Assembly (NCBI GenBank): GCA_934552855.1
Contig: CAKTEU010000024.1
Coordinates: 1-31,271, forward strand
Source: an uncultured Eubacteriales bacterium
GTDB lineage: Bacteria > Bacillota > Clostridia > Oscillospirales > Acutalibacteraceae
Length of the DNA stretch: 31,271 nt
Reading direction: 5' to 3'
In this document: in pieces, positions 6,659-14,634 of the stretch
Layout of the letters: each line of letters begins with the position of its first letter
How positions within the stretch are numbered: position 1 is the first letter of the stretch
The notes under the pieces: generated by a model
Database searches by the model: none
What the model was told of the DNA's origin: nothing
What the model saw: only the letters and a program-made list of their open reading frames with translations
Program-made: the position numbers and the translations under genes

Positions 6659-8929
6659 ATGGACGCAATAAAAATTATTGACCACAGCGTGTATCTTGTT
6701 GACGGAAAGGAGCTTCTTGACGGTGACACCGCCGCACAGGAAGCAAAGCTTTCAAAAAGAGGACTTTCCGGCGACAAGAACGGAACAATCGCCTATTCGA
6801 TTCTCTCTTCACACAGCGTAAAGAGAGACGAGGGAAAAATGAAAATCCGTTTTGACTCTCTCATTTCCCATGACATCACCTATGTAGGAATCATTCAAAC
6901 CGCAAGAGCAAGCGGACTTAAGGAGTTTCCCGTTCCTTATGCATTGACAAACTGCCACAACAGCCTTTGTGCCGTTGGCGGAACAATCAACGAAGACGAC
7001 CATGTTTTCGGCCTTTCCGCAGCAAAAAAGTACGGCGGAATCTATGTTCCGGCAAACCAGGCGGTTATTCATCAGTATGCCCGTGAAATGATGACGAAGT
7101 GCGGCAATATGATTCTCGGTTCGGACAGCCACACACGTTACGGTGCAATGGGAACAATGGGCGTTGGCGAAGGCGGCCCGGAACTTGTTAAACAGCTTCT
7201 TAAAAACACTTGGGATATTAACGAACCGCAGGTTGCCCTTGTATATCTTGAAAACGCACCGAAAAAAGGTGTTGGCCCTCATGACGTTGCGATTGCTCTT
7301 TGCACAGCCGTTTTCAAAAAAGGTCTCGTTACAAACAAGGTTCTTGAATTTGTCGGCCCCGGCGTTAAAAATCTTTCAATGGATTTCAGAATCGGAATTG
7401 ACGTTATGACTACAGAAACCGCCTGCCTTTCCTCAATTTGGGAAACGGACGAAACCGTTGAAAAATTCTACACCGTTCACGGCCGCCCCGAAGATTACAA
7501 AGAACTTAAACCCGCAAAAGTTGCAAAATATGACATGGCGGTCAAAATCGACCTTTCAAAAATCGAAAGCATGATTGCCCTTCCGTTCCACCCGTCAAAC
7601 GGTTATACAATCCACGAACTTCAGGAAAACCCGTCAATCCTCAAAGAGGTTGAAGAAGCCGCAAAAGCTCAGTTCGGCGATAAAGTCAACTTCTCGCTCA
7701 AAGACAAGGTTCAGGACGGAAAAATCCACGTTGACCAGGGCGTTATTGCAGGCTGCGCCGGAGGTATGTTTGAAAACATCTGCGAAGCCGCCGCAATTCT
7801 CGGCGACAACAGCACCGGCGACGGTTACTTCTCGCTTTCGGTTTATCCGTCAAGCGTACCCGTAAACCTTGCGCTCATTAAAAACGGCGCAGAGCAAAAG
7901 CTTCTTGAGGACGGCGCAGTGTTCAAGCCCTGCTTCTGCGGACCGTGCTTCGGCGCAGGCGACGTTCCCGCAAACAACGGCCTTTCAATCCGCCACACAA
8001 CCCGTAACTTCCCGAATCGTGAAGGCAGCAAACCCGGCGACGGTCAGCTTTCCTCGGTTGCGCTTGTTGACGCACGTTCAATCGCCGCAACCGCACTCAA
8101 CAAAGGCGTTCTCACCGCCGCAACCGACGTTGAAATTCCGGAATATGACAAGGAATATACATTTGACAAGGGTGTTTATGACAAGCGTGTTTACAACGGA
8201 TACGGAAAAGCACAGCCGGATTATGAGCTGAAACTCGGCCCGAACATTACCGACTGGCCTTCAATGTACGGCCTTTCGGATAACCTTCTTGTAAAACTTG
8301 CCGCGGTGCTTCAGGACGACGTTACAACAACCGACGAGCTTATTCCGTCGGGCGAAACCTCAAGCTACCGCAGCAATCCGCTTCGCCTTTCGCAGTTTGC
8401 GCTTTCCCGCCGCGAACCGATGTACGTTAAGCGTGCCGAAGCTGTTGCTGCCGAAGAAGCAAAACGCCGTTCGGGTTCAAGCGAAGAAGTTCTTTCCGTG
8501 CTCAAAAAGGTTTGCGATAATGCAGAGGAAACCGAAAAGAACACTCAATTTGGCTCATGCGTATTTGCAAAAAGGCCCGGCGACGGTTCCGCAAGAGAGC
8601 AGGCGGCTTCCTGTCAAAAAGTTCTTGGCGGCTTTGCAAACATCTGCTACGAATTTGCAACAAAGAGATACCGTTCAAACTGCATTAACTGGGGTATTCT
8701 TCCGTTCACGATTGACAAAAGCACCGAGTTTAATTATGACAACGGCGATTACGTTTTCGTTCCCGGAATCAGGGACGCAATTAAAAACGGCAAAGAAGAA
8801 ATTCCCGCAAAGGTCATTGCAAAAGACGGCGTTCATGACATCACCCTTTTTGTCAAAGGTCTCACCGATGAAGAAAAGCAGATCATTCTTGACGGCTGCT
8901 TGATGAATTATTATAAAAACAAAATGTAA
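6659..8929 (+). CDS. Aconitase-family hydratase (YbhJ-like; probable aconitate hydratase)
   Basis: A [4Fe-4S] dehydratase of the aconitase superfamily, 756 aa. Three Fe-S ligand cysteines can be placed: Cys366 in AGCAGG, and Cys427 and Cys430 in FCGPCFGAG. The family's GSDSHTRYGAMGTMGVGEGG substrate-binding block and the C-terminal swivel domain (about 600-756, FGSCVFAKRPGDGSAREQA) are intact. Length and sequence style resemble the E. coli YbhJ hydratase group more than classical AcnA (about 890 aa). Citrate/isocitrate isomerisation is likely but not proven. The start follows AAGGAAGG with good spacing. No citrate synthase or isocitrate dehydrogenase gene is adjacent. A strong bidirectional terminator shared with yebC follows. 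Confidence 0.85.
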   Translation: MDAIKIIDHSVYLVDGKELLDGDTAAQEAKLSKRGLSGDKNGTIAYSILSSHSVKRDEGKMKIRFDSLISHDITYVGIIQTARASGLKEFPVPYALTNCHNSLCAVGGTINEDDHVFGLSAAKKYGGIYVPANQAVIHQYAREMMTKCGNMILGSDSHTRYGAMGTMGVGEGGPELVKQLLKNTWDINEPQVALVYLENAPKKGVGPHDVAIALCTAVFKKGLVTNKVLEFVGPGVKNLSMDFRIGIDVMTTETACLSSIWETDETVEKFYTVHGRPEDYKELKPAKVAKYDMAVKIDLSKIESMIALPFHPSNGYTIHELQENPSILKEVEEAAKAQFGDKVNFSLKDKVQDGKIHVDQGVIAGCAGGMFENICEAAAILGDNSTGDGYFSLSVYPSSVPVNLALIKNGAEQKLLEDGAVFKPCFCGPCFGAGDVPANNGLSIRHTTRNFPNREGSKPGDGQLSSVALVDARSIAATALNKGVLTAATDVEIPEYDKEYTFDKGVYDKRVYNGYGKAQPDYELKLGPNITDWPSMYGLSDNLLVKLAAVLQDDVTTTDELIPSGETSSYRSNPLRLSQFALSRREPMYVKRAEAVAAEEAKRRSGSSEEVLSVLKKVCDNAEETEKNTQFGSCVFAKRPGDGSAREQAASCQKVLGGFANICYEFATKRYRSNCINWGILPFTIDKSTEFNYDNGDYVFVPGIRDAIKNGKEEIPAKVIAKDGVHDITLFVKGLTDEEKQIILDGCLMNYYKNKM

Positions 8930-8945
8930 AACCGTAAACAAAACA

Positions 8946-8986
8946 ATAACCGGACTGTCTCGAGTGTTTCGGAACAGTCCGGTTAT
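8946..8986. terminator. Bidirectional terminator between hydratase gene and yebC
   Basis: A perfect 13-bp stem, ATAACCGGACTGT / ACAGTCCGGTTAT, continues after one mismatch with 4 more pairs to a 5-base loop. T-rich tracts lie on both sides, serving the converging genes. The arms and upper stem are nearly identical to the terminator at 20470-20510. Confidence 0.85.
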
Positions 8987-9006
8987 ATTTATTTTTCAGT
9001 TTTTGA

Positions 9007-9744
9007 TTACGGAAGGTCTTCGGTGTTTTCAAGGTTATGCCAAACACCCTGAACGTCATCATTTTCTTCCATCATGTCAAGAAGTCTGCTCATCATTTTG
9101 AGATCCTCTTCATCGGTGAGCTTTGTATAGGTTGACGGAATGTATTCGGTTTCGGCCGAAACAAAAGTGTAGCCCTTTGCGGAAAGGTCGTCACGAACGG
9201 CAGAAAGGTCGTTCGGTTCGGTGCGAACAATGTAAACGTCCTCATCTGTAATGAAGTCGGCTGCTCCGGCTTCAAGTGCATCTTCCATGAGTTTTTCTTC
9301 GTCAACGTCTTCCGATTCAATGACGATTTCACCGTACTTTGTGAAAAGGAATGAAACGCAGCCGCTTTGACCCATGTTGCCCTTGTTCTTGTCAAAATAA
9401 TGACGCATTTCACCGGCTGTGCGGTTGCGGTTATCGGTAAGCGTTTCAACAATAACTGCGATTCCCGAAGGACCGTAGCCTTCATAGATAATGTCTTCGT
9501 AATGGGCTGTGTTACCGTCGCCCGAAGCTTTTTTGATTATGCGGTCAATGTTGTCGTTGGGAACGTTGTTCGCCTTTGCTTTTGCAATAATATCCTTAAG
9601 CTTTGAGTTTGAAGCGGGGTCCGGGCCGCCGTCACGAACCGCAATTGCAATTTCACGGCCGATTTTTGTAAAGACCTTTGCCCTTGCGTTATCGGTTTTT
9701 TCCTTTTTGCGTTTGATTGTGCTCCATTTTGAATGTCCTGACAT
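9007..9744 (-). CDS. yebC: YebC/PmpR family (TACO1-like) regulatory protein
   Basis: 245 aa, a usual length. The family hallmark N-terminus MSGHSKWSTIKRKKEKTD and the conserved YEDIIYEGYGPSGIAVIVE segment (about 81-99) are present. Family members bind DNA or the ribosome: some act as transcription regulators, and others ease translation through proline-rich stretches. The sequence cannot decide between these roles. The start is preceded by AAGGA. It lies 25 bp after the lipoprotein gene and is the last gene of the minus-strand run from rsmD, ending at the shared terminator. Confidence 0.95.
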   Translation of the reverse strand: MSGHSKWSTIKRKKEKTDNARAKVFTKIGREIAIAVRDGGPDPASNSKLKDIIAKAKANNVPNDNIDRIIKKASGDGNTAHYEDIIYEGYGPSGIAVIVETLTDNRNRTAGEMRHYFDKNKGNMGQSGCVSFLFTKYGEIVIESEDVDEEKLMEDALEAGAADFITDEDVYIVRTEPNDLSAVRDDLSAKGYTFVSAETEYIPSTYTKLTDEEDLKMMSRLLDMMEENDDVQGVWHNLENTEDLP

Positions 9745-9769
9745 AACTCACCAATCCTTAATATATGTT

Positions 9770-10273
9770 TTAATCATTTTTTTCGGTTGACTGCGCCGAG
9801 GCAGTTTTTGACTGATTGTTTTTGTTTTTGTTTTTTGTTTCCTTTTCACTTTCCGGAACAAGATAGCTTTTGTCGCTGTATCCATATATCTGAAGGTTAC
9901 AGCCGAACATATCACGGCTTGCCGCACCGTCTTCGCTGAAGATAAGCTGAAGATAAACTTTTCCGTTTGTGCAGCGCCATTGAGCCGTTCCGGAATTGAG
10001 CGAATAATTTTCCGGTGCCGAACCGACTTTAAGATATTCAAAGCCGCTTTTTTTAAGGTCGTCAATATACTTCAAAAAATCCTCATAGGTTGTTTTTTCA
10101 ATTTTTACGTTCATTGACGTTCCGAACTCGCCGAAAGTAACATCGGAATACTTATAAACCGGAACAGCGGCAAAAACGTCATTCGCCGTCCATTTTGAAG
10201 TATCGGCCTTTACGCACGCCGAAAATGAAAAAAGAAAAACAAAAGCCAAAAGCAGAGAAATTGCTTTTTTCAT
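9770..10273 (-). CDS. Small predicted lipoprotein, function unknown
   Basis: I do not recognise this 167-aa protein. It begins MKKAISLLLAFVFLFSFSAC, a lipoprotein signal with a hydrophobic core and a plausible lipobox (FSAC), so it is probably anchored outside the cytoplasmic membrane. The mature part is a compact domain with mixed charge and several Tyr and Trp residues. The tail (about 140-167) is rich in Lys, Asn, Gln and Ser and looks disordered. The ATG at 10273 was chosen over an in-frame TTG at 10297 because AAAGAAAGG lies 9 bases before it and the signal peptide starts there. A terminator-like hairpin separates it from the upstream coiled-coil gene, so expression may be partly independent. 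Confidence 0.75.
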   Translation of the reverse strand: MKKAISLLLAFVFLFSFSACVKADTSKWTANDVFAAVPVYKYSDVTFGEFGTSMNVKIEKTTYEDFLKYIDDLKKSGFEYLKVGSAPENYSLNSGTAQWRCTNGKVYLQLIFSEDGAASRDMFGCNLQIYGYSDKSYLVPESEKETKNKNKNNQSKTASAQSTEKND

Positions 10274-10318
10274 TTTGAAAAACCTTTCTTTGCGCAAAAG
10301 CGCAAAACCACCGCAAAA

Positions 10319-10343
10319 CGGGCTGTAATTCGCATACAGCCCG
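10319..10343 (-). terminator. Terminator after the coiled-coil gene
   Basis: On the minus strand CGGGCTGT and ACAGCCCG pair perfectly (8 bp, 9-base loop) and are followed by TTTT. It lies 19 bases past the stop codon at 10362. It would end or attenuate transcription arriving from rsmD-coaD before the lipoprotein gene. Confidence 0.75.
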
Positions 10344-10361
10344 AATGATGGAAATCAAAAA

Positions 10362-11132
10362 TTATTCGGCGGTTTCTTCGTTGTTCACGTTTTTATCGCT
10401 TTGAAGCGTTCTCATGTGATTTTCATAACCGGCCTGGAACTGCTTGTAAACCTCGGTGATTTGATTGAGGTTGTTCATTGCAATGTTCTGATACTTGCTG
10501 AGGGCTTCGCAAACAAAGTTGTATGAACCCTGAGAAGTGCTTGCAGCCCAATCTCTTGCCGCCTTTTTGTGAGCGTCGCAATCGGCGTTTGTTTTTGCAA
10601 TAAAGGCATTCATTTCCTTTTGGCAATTTTCTTTGATTTCTTCCGCGCGGACTCTTGCAGCCTGAGTGATTGAATGGCTTGCAACCATTTCTTCAGCCTG
10701 ACTTTGAGCCTTTGCAATAATCTTGTCTGCGTCATCGTTCGCCTTTTGTGTTGTGGACTTATAGTATTCCTTTGCGGAGGAAACAATGCTGTCCTCTTCA
10801 CGGTGAGCATTGCTCAAAATGCTGTCACGGTTTGAGATGATGCTTTTAGCTTCTGAAATTTCGCCGGGAAGTTTTTGAGTGATATACTGAACAAGATGAG
10901 TGATTTCTTCGCCGTTGATAACTCTCTTTTTCTTTGAGAAGAAGAATTTTTTGCTTGTTGCGATGTAATTTTCAAGTTCTGAAATAAGCTCTTCAAAATC
11001 AAGCGAACCCCATCTGCTTTCGGCATCTTCTTCGTCATATTCGCCGAATTCCGAGATATCTTCAAAATCGTCGTCGTCCTGTTTAACGTCCTCAACTTCA
11101 AGGTCGGTTTCAAGGTCATAAAAATTTGACAT
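10362..11132 (-). CDS. Coiled-coil protein of unknown function (V-ATPase subunit H / DivIVA-like)
   Basis: 256 aa with no signal peptide or membrane segment. Residues 1-40 are very acidic (runs of Asp and Glu). Residues about 42-100 form a small helical region with a basic patch (FFFSKKKR). Residues about 95-240 are Ala, Glu, Lys and Gln rich and predicted to be long helices or coiled coil, resembling the E/H-subunit stalk of V-type ATPases and DivIVA-like proteins. Similar genes beside coaD are often labelled ATPase subunit H or DivIVA-like, but no V-ATPase genes are near. It lies 88 bp after coaD and its start follows GAAAGGA. A scaffold role is inference only. Confidence 0.75.
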   Translation of the reverse strand: MSNFYDLETDLEVEDVKQDDDDFEDISEFGEYDEEDAESRWGSLDFEELISELENYIATSKKFFFSKKKRVINGEEITHLVQYITQKLPGEISEAKSIISNRDSILSNAHREEDSIVSSAKEYYKSTTQKANDDADKIIAKAQSQAEEMVASHSITQAARVRAEEIKENCQKEMNAFIAKTNADCDAHKKAARDWAASTSQGSYNFVCEALSKYQNIAMNNLNQITEVYKQFQAGYENHMRTLQSDKNVNNEETAE

Positions 11133-11220
11133 AAATTAACAATCCTTTCTTTATTAAAAAGCTGAAACATTCAATTTTTGGCGGTTATAAACCGTTCTAT
11201 ATCAACGCCGTTTTCGGCGG

Positions 11221-11715
11221 TTATTCGTCTTTTTTGAGCCGTTCAATAATATTTTCGCTGACCTCTTTCGGAAGGAACGGCGAAATGTCGCCGCCAAGGC
11301 GGCAAACCTGTTTGATCATGCTTGAGGAAAGGAACATATTTTCCGCTCCGGCGGCCATGAAAACGGTTTCAACCGAGCTGTTGAGCTTTTTGTTTGTCAA
11401 CGCCTGCTGAAATTCGTCCTCAAAATCGGAAACCGCACGAAGCCCCTTAACAATAACATCGGCATTCTTTTTTCTTGCGTATTCGGCAAGCAGACCGAAG
11501 TCACAGTCAACCTCAACATTCGGGAGGTCTTTTGTGCAACGGCGGATAAGCTCCATTCTTTCCTCAACGGTAAAAGTTGCGGTATTTGTTTTCCGGTAAT
11601 TTGACATTACAACAACGATAACCTTGTCAAAAAGCTTTGACGAACGTTTGATGATGTCAAGGTGTCCGTCGGTAACGGGGTCAAAACTTCCGGGGCAAAT
11701 TGCCGTTTTGCTCAT
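11221..11715 (-). CDS. coaD: Phosphopantetheine adenylyltransferase (CoaD)
   Basis: Catalyses the step that joins 4'-phosphopantetheine and ATP to dephospho-CoA in CoA synthesis, in the cytoplasm. The 164-aa length is standard. Nucleotidyltransferase signatures are the GSFDPVTDGHLDII block with the (T/H)xGH motif near the N-terminus, KGLRAVSDFEDE (about 90-101), and FLSSSMIKQV near residue 130. The start ATG overlaps the rsmD stop by 4 bases (ATGA), indicating translational coupling. rsmD-coaD is a widely conserved pair in Firmicutes. Confidence 0.97.
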   Translation of the reverse strand: MSKTAICPGSFDPVTDGHLDIIKRSSKLFDKVIVVVMSNYRKTNTATFTVEERMELIRRCTKDLPNVEVDCDFGLLAEYARKKNADVIVKGLRAVSDFEDEFQQALTNKKLNSSVETVFMAAGAENMFLSSSMIKQVCRLGGDISPFLPKEVSENIIERLKKDE

Positions 11716-12269
11716 TCTTCGCCCTCCGTTTCCTGCGCAGCTCTGTATAAAAACAGACTGACTTTTCCGTATTTGTATTTTTTCACAAGAGCAAAGTCGC
11801 CCGTTTTTTCGGGCATTTTCTCCGTTGGCGGAGCTTCGCAGAGGATTGCGCCGCCTTTGTTCATAACACGGGGAACAAGCTCCAAAGCCTGCTGCAAAAG
11901 TCCGGTTGAATACGGCGGGTCAAGGAATGCAATATCAAACGTTCCGGAAAAAGTTTTGAGGAACGCAAGACTGTCGCCGCAAAAAACCGAAGCGTTTTTT
12001 GAAAGTCCGGTTGAAGCAAGGTTAGCCTTAACAACATCAGCCGCTTTTTTTGAACGGTCAACAAAAATTGCGCTTGCCGCCCCCCTTGAAAGGGCTTCAA
12101 TTCCAAGCTGACCCGAACCCGCAAAAAGGTCAAGCACACGCCTGCCTTCAAGTTCAAACTGAACAATGCTGAACAGTGCCTCTTTAACTCTGTCGGTAGT
12201 CGGGCGAACATCGTTGCCTTCAAGCGTAATAAGCCGCCGTCCTCGGGCGGTGCCGGTAATAACTCTCAT
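11712..12269 (-). CDS. rsmD: 16S rRNA (guanine966-N2)-methyltransferase (RsmD)
   Basis: Methylates G966 of 16S rRNA during small-subunit assembly using SAM. The start was set at 12269 (MRVITGTARGRRL), which follows a strong AGGAGG. An in-frame ATG at 12314 would add 15 residues without a binding site and without family similarity. The product is 185 aa, the usual size. The Rossmann SAM motif DLFAGSGQLGIEALSRGA and the catalytic DPPY motif (FLDPPYSTG) are present. It is the first gene of the rsmD-coaD unit. Confidence 0.96.
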   Translation of the reverse strand: MRVITGTARGRRLITLEGNDVRPTTDRVKEALFSIVQFELEGRRVLDLFAGSGQLGIEALSRGAASAIFVDRSKKAADVVKANLASTGLSKNASVFCGDSLAFLKTFSGTFDIAFLDPPYSTGLLQQALELVPRVMNKGGAILCEAPPTEKMPEKTGDFALVKKYKYGKVSLFLYRAAQETEGEE

Positions 12270-12332
12270 GATTTCCTCCTTGGTGAAATGCACATGAAAG
12301 AAAAGCGCATTCAAAGGACATATACAGTATGT

Positions 12333-12361
12333 ATTATCTCATTTTTTGCTGAAAAAAGCAA
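12333..12361 (-). promoter_or_regulatory. Promoter of rsmD-coaD
   Basis: On the minus strand TTGCTT (12356-12361) and GATAAT (12333-12338) are 17 bases apart, about 64 bases before the rsmD start. A near-palindrome ACATACTGTATATGT lies just downstream, around 12317-12332. It could be a regulatory site or chance. Confidence 0.55.
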
Positions 12362-12427
12362 CACTATTTTGTTAATTTCTTTTATTTGGCACAAATTCCT
12401 GCATAAAAATGCGTGTTTTGCGGTGAT

Positions 12428-13396
12428 TTATTCCAAATTTGCCTTTGGAAAAACCTCTTTTCGGCCGGTGTTGAAAAGTTTCCGATTATCAAGTGCCCAT
12501 TGTCTTTGGGTAAACTCGCCGTTACCGACCGCTGAAACGGCAGCGGAAATTTCATAAACAGTTGCGTCAAGCGTGTCAAGCTGGTTGAGTATTTCCGCTT
12601 CAAGAGTCATCGGACGAACCGCCGCACCGAATTCGGGGTCGCCGTGGTGAGAAATTGCCATATGTTCAAGCAAAATTGCTTTTTCTTCGCTGATTCCAAG
12701 CTCCTTTGCCTTTGCTGCAATCTCCATTGCACCCATTACAAGGTGACCCAAAAGCTCGCCCTTAACGGAATAGCTTTTGACCATTCCGATATTGTTAATG
12801 TCAAATTCATCAATTTTGCAAATGTCGTGAAGAATTGCTCCGGCAAAAAGAATGTCTTTGTCAACGCAGGGATAAAGACGTGAAACCGCATCGCAAAGTT
12901 TGAGAACGGAAAGCGTGTGGTAAAGAAGACCACCCCTTATCGCATGGTGAAGCTTGAATGCAGCCGGCCAAAAGAGGAGCTTTTCTTCGTTATCTTTAAT
13001 AATTGCCGAAGTCAGCGTTTTGATTTCATCGTCCTTTATGCGGTCGATATAGGCGCAAATTTGACCTAACATATCCTTTCCGGCATATTCAGCAGAGGGA
13101 ACATACTGCGAAATGTCAACGTTGTCTTCTTCGTTAACGTGTCTTATGCGGTCAATTCTGAACTGATCAACGCCGTTATATTTTGAAAGCGTTCCTCTCA
13201 CTTTTACAAAATCGCCGGTTTCATATTCGCCGTGAACATCCTCTTTATAGTCCCAAAGCTTTGCGTTGACTTCGCCGCTTTGGTCGCTCAAAGTAAAGTC
13301 GCAATAAGGAACACCTTTGACGTTGACCTTTTTATCGGCGGTTTTAATAATGCAATAGCCTTCGGTTACTCCGTTTTTATAGGTTATAAAATTCAT
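12428..13396 (-). CDS. yhaM: HD-domain 3'-5' exoribonuclease, YhaM/CBF1 family
   Basis: 322 aa. The N-terminal OB-fold (about 18-90, with KVNVKGVPYCDFTLSDQSGE) should bind nucleic acid. The HD phosphohydrolase domain (about 145-290) shows metal ligands His160 in LLYHTLSV, His190-Asp191 in AILHDICKI, and the HMAISHHGDPEFG motif. This order matches B. subtilis YhaM, a Mn-dependent 3'-5' exonuclease that trims RNA and single-stranded DNA. The start follows CAGGAG. It is downstream of obg-mrnC-yitT on the same strand, but a 360-bp gap filled with repeats and hairpins lies between, and I found no clear promoter of its own there. Confidence 0.93.
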   Translation of the reverse strand: MNFITYKNGVTEGYCIIKTADKKVNVKGVPYCDFTLSDQSGEVNAKLWDYKEDVHGEYETGDFVKVRGTLSKYNGVDQFRIDRIRHVNEEDNVDISQYVPSAEYAGKDMLGQICAYIDRIKDDEIKTLTSAIIKDNEEKLLFWPAAFKLHHAIRGGLLYHTLSVLKLCDAVSRLYPCVDKDILFAGAILHDICKIDEFDINNIGMVKSYSVKGELLGHLVMGAMEIAAKAKELGISEEKAILLEHMAISHHGDPEFGAAVRPMTLEAEILNQLDTLDATVYEISAAVSAVGNGEFTQRQWALDNRKLFNTGRKEVFPKANLE

Positions 13397-13470
13397 TTTT
13401 TGTCTCCTGTCTATGTATGTTGTTTTTATATTTTGAAATTTATTTGAAAAACGAGCGGTTTAATTCGTAG

Positions 13471-13617
13471 GGGTCGGACCTGTGCCGACCCATGAAAACG
13501 CTGTTGTTTTAACGCTGTGAATTTTATATGGATTTGTACGGTTTAGCCGTATGTTTTCGCAAGTAATTTATGCAGCGAAACCGGCAAAGTTCCGTGGGTC
13601 GGCACAGGTCCGCACCC
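13471..13617. repeat. Second cluster of GGGTCGG palindromic repeats (yitT-yhaM gap)
   Basis: Hairpins lie at 13471-13491 (GGGTCGG-N7-CCGACCC) and at 13596-13617 (same, with one extra base in the right arm), in opposite orientation. The 38 bases before the second hairpin (13558-13595) align with 6512-6547 before the hairpin at 6548. The flank of the first, GTTTAATTCGTA, is the reverse complement of TACGAATTAAAC after the hairpin at 6468. The same composite unit is therefore present at two loci 7 kb apart. Confidence 0.7.
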
Positions 13618-13634
13618 GTACGAATTGACGTTTC

Positions 13635-13755
13635 CTTCATGTTGAACTCAAAGTTCAATGCTTCATTTGCCGAAGGCGTACTTCATGTTTCGCCGAAAGG
13701 CGGAACACTTCATGCACCGCAAGGTGTGCTTCATGTCGCCTTGGCGATACTTCAT
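13635..13755. repeat. Array of five mini-hairpins separated by a CTTCAT linker
   Basis: The six-base linker CTTCAT occurs at 13635, 13661, 13681, 13708, 13729 and 13750, giving spacings of 26, 20, 27, 21 and 21. Each interval holds a hairpin: 13642-13658 (TTGAACT/AGTTCAA), 13669-13677 (GCC/GGC), 13687-13706 (8 bp, loop GAAA), 13714-13727 (5 bp, loop GCAA), and 13735-13748 (GTCGC/GCGAT). The stems differ from one another while the linker is kept. On the minus strand, the sense of the flanking genes, the linker reads ATGAAG. The array abuts the yitT stop codon with one base between. Confidence 0.85.
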
Positions 13756-13756
13756 T

Positions 13757-14599
13757 TTACCTGAACCCTTCGCCGAAAACGTCGCCGGCTTCGGTGATGA
13801 TTGTGAACGCCTTTGGGTCGGTTTCCTTAACCGTTCGGTTAATTCTTGCCGCCTCGCTTGCCCTTGCGGCGCAAAGAAGCAACGACTTTTTTTCTCCGCT
13901 GAAACCGCCCGTAACATCAATTGCGGTCACGCCACGCTTTACAGAGGAAAGAATTATGGAAGTTATTTCTTTTCTTTTTGAAGTAATTATAAAAATCAGC
14001 TTGTTGTGCCCTGCGCCGTAAAGAACAAGGTCAATTGCACGGGACGAAATGAAAAGCGTAACTGCGGCATACATCACGCTTTCAAGCTTTCCGAATACCG
14101 CCCACGAAAGTGCAACAACAATTAAATCAAAAACAAGCATAACGCTTCCGATTGAAGCAAAAGGTTTTTTTTGCCGAACAAGAGTTGCAACAAGCTCCGT
14201 TCCGCCCGTTGTTGCCCCGGAAAGAAGAACCAGTCCGAGCCCGAGCCCGGAAAGTACGCCGCAAAAAAGCGCTGCCAAAAGCGTGTCGCCTTTATATGCC
14301 GGAAACACCGGCGCAAGAACATCGATTGCAAAAGTGAAAAACGCCGTTACAAAAAGCGTTTTCAAAACAAAGCGGTTTCCGAGTTTAAACTTTGAAAGGA
14401 TAAAAAGCGGAATGTTGAAAAGAAAAATCGAAAGACCGACCGGCATTGCCGGAAAAAGATGATTGAGCATTGTTGCAAGACCGGTGAACCCGCCTTGAAC
14501 AATTCCGTTCGGAACGGCAAACATATTCACGGCCGCACTGTATACCGCTGCGCCGAGCAGAACAAACAGCAATTCAAGAAAAACCTGCTTTTTCTTCAA
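13757..14599 (-). CDS. YitT family integral membrane protein (DUF161/DUF2179)
   Basis: 280 aa. About five hydrophobic segments (roughly 9-31, 47-70, 80-98, 105-127, 148-175) are followed by a cytoplasmic ferredoxin-like DUF2179 domain (about 200-280, with LILSSVKRGVTAIDVTGGFSGE). The substrate and biochemical role of this family are not established. The start codon is TTG, since the triplet at 14597-14599 reads TTG on the coding strand, preceded by GGGGGT. The protein MKKKQVFLELLFVLLG fits a membrane insertion start. It lies 35 bp after mrnC, in the obg operon. The hairpin array begins directly at its stop codon. Confidence 0.9.
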   Translation of the reverse strand: MKKKQVFLELLFVLLGAAVYSAAVNMFAVPNGIVQGGFTGLATMLNHLFPAMPVGLSIFLFNIPLFILSKFKLGNRFVLKTLFVTAFFTFAIDVLAPVFPAYKGDTLLAALFCGVLSGLGLGLVLLSGATTGGTELVATLVRQKKPFASIGSVMLVFDLIVVALSWAVFGKLESVMYAAVTLFISSRAIDLVLYGAGHNKLIFIITSKRKEITSIILSSVKRGVTAIDVTGGFSGEKKSLLLCAARASEAARINRTVKETDPKAFTIITEAGDVFGEGFR

Positions 14600-14634
14600 G
14601 AAAATACCCCCAAAAAGCGGGTGAAAGCGGCGGC

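Noticed and set aside
13635..13755. CRISPR array
   Set aside because: The repeat is only 6-9 bases, the spacers are 14-21 bases and self-complementary, and there are no cas genes.
13663..13920. Minus-strand reading frame ending in a repeated MK-x pattern (MKY, MKH, MKC, MKY)
   Set aside because: The pattern is just the ATGAAG linker of the hairpin array read in frame. Spacings are not all multiples of three and most of the frame lies antisense-shifted within yitT.
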